64,000 nucleotides of DNA, taken from NCBI RefSeq assembly GCF_035712445.1, contig NZ_DASTAT010000143.1, positions 37,926 to 101,925 on the forward strand, in the 5' to 3' direction. Shown one piece after another: positions 63,572-64,000 of the stretch (the stretch's first letter is position 1; every line of letters starts with the position of its first letter). The notes under the pieces were generated by a model, which searched no databases, had not been told where the DNA came from, and saw only the letters and a program-made list of their open reading frames with translations. Position numbers and translations under genes: made by a program. Source of the DNA: Oligoflexus sp. (GTDB taxonomy: Bacteria > Bdellovibrionota_B > Oligoflexia > Oligoflexales > Oligoflexaceae).

Positions 63572-64000
63572 TTGGCCTTTGGTGCGAAAAAAACTTCAGA
63601 GCAGTTGATACTGGAAAGCGACAAAGCTGACCTCTCCAAAGCCGGCTATAGTTCTGATCTTAGCTATACCGCCCTTGATGAAGAGACGGAAACCTTCACG
63701 GTCACCGTCGATCGCGTGCACTTCAGAAAACCCCTTGAGATCGTGCTCGCCGTCCTGGAAGCCAATGGTTTTGCCACCAACTTTGAAAATCTCTGCTCCT
63801 GTTTTGATACCATGGTGCATAGCGTGCGGATTCGGGCGTCGGAGCGTTCCGGCGATGAAACGGTTACAGCCCGGAGTTTTATTCCCTGTCTCAGCTTTCA
63901 GCTTCCCTCGAAAAATCGCGTGGGCTTTCTCCTCAAAAAATTCTATACCGAAATCGAAGCCTATGAACTCGACATCGCACGTCTGCGGGCCGGGGACCAG
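63572..64000 (+). CDS. Unknown protein, 3' end outside window
   Basis: An open frame of 143 codons from TTG 63572 to the window edge, preceded by GGAAGGAAG. No ATG start fits. The visible part is soluble, without a signal peptide, alternating strand and helix (TFTVTVDRVHF, PLEIVLAVLEANGF, HSVRIRAS), with three cysteines. Family not recognised. The sigma-28-like promoter just upstream makes a motility or chemotaxis role worth testing. Confidence 0.6.
   Translation, partial: MAFGAKKTSEQLILESDKADLSKAGYSSDLSYTALDEETETFTVTVDRVHFRKPLEIVLAVLEANGFATNFENLCSCFDTMVHSVRIRASERSGDETVTARSFIPCLSFQLPSKNRVGFLLKKFYTEIEAYELDIARLRAGDQ

Overview
This is a contiguous piece of a Gram-negative chromosome, GC-rich (roughly mid-50s % by eye) and densely coded on both strands. 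The many Sec, Tat and lipoprotein signals, a TIGR02147-type gene (a family expanded in Bdellovibrio and Fibrobacter relatives), an exported-enzyme load and a PolII/PA0069 pair fit a free-living member of the Bdellovibrionota (Oligoflexia-like). That placement is inference from gene content; no rRNA or tRNA gene is visible. No prophage, IS element or CRISPR array was found.

Layout. 1-5.2 kb: a glycosyltransferase and two methyltransferases (glycolipid or surface-sugar modification), then surE and a YpfJ-type metallopeptidase. 5.3-16.1 kb: housekeeping and envelope genes (hemerythrin, an OmpA-like protein with reversed domain order, an SDR, a TIGR02147 regulator, a DusC-like tRNA dihydrouridine synthase, a ZIP transporter, a short UvrA paralogue, a periplasmic solute-binding protein, a class II amidotransferase). 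16.5-23.8 kb: a lipoprotein and four consecutive minus-strand exported enzymes (flavin amine oxidase, patatin-like protein, guanine deaminase, PhoD). 24.2-26.8 kb: a type III polyketide synthase operon whose PKS carries ten in-frame 18-bp repeats. 26.8-35.8 kb: an HPt sensor kinase, a T5orf172 nuclease-like gene, an EEP phosphatase/nuclease, an OYE reductase, a degenerate tandem repeat, several secreted proteins and a PhnA-domain protein. 35.8-46.4 kb: a subtilase divergent from a thioredoxin plus caspase-like lipoprotein, polB with an SPL-like radical SAM gene, an alpha/beta hydrolase with a LysR regulator, DoxX and an S1 protease. 46.8-50.3 kb: a complete mglBAC sugar ABC transporter. 50.5-54.5 kb: a two-gene DNA-processing unit (a GIY-YIG nuclease with a degenerate exonuclease domain, and a PD-(D/E)XK nuclease fused to a Rad3-type helicase). 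55.4-64 kb: norB (quinol NO reductase) with an elaborate leader, an LLM monooxygenase, a Gln/Gly-rich secreted protein, a short glucan phosphorylase, a NERD protein and the start of an unknown gene behind a sigma-28-like promoter.

The strongest candidates for something undescribed are the repeat-bearing PKS with its unknown membrane partner, the thioredoxin-caspase-like lipoprotein facing a subtilase, and the dead-exonuclease GIY-YIG/nuclease-helicase pair. Secretion, nucleotide and phosphate scavenging, and DNA repair are the recurring themes. Start codons were moved from the longest reading frame wherever a Shine-Dalgarno, a signal peptide or family alignment decided it.
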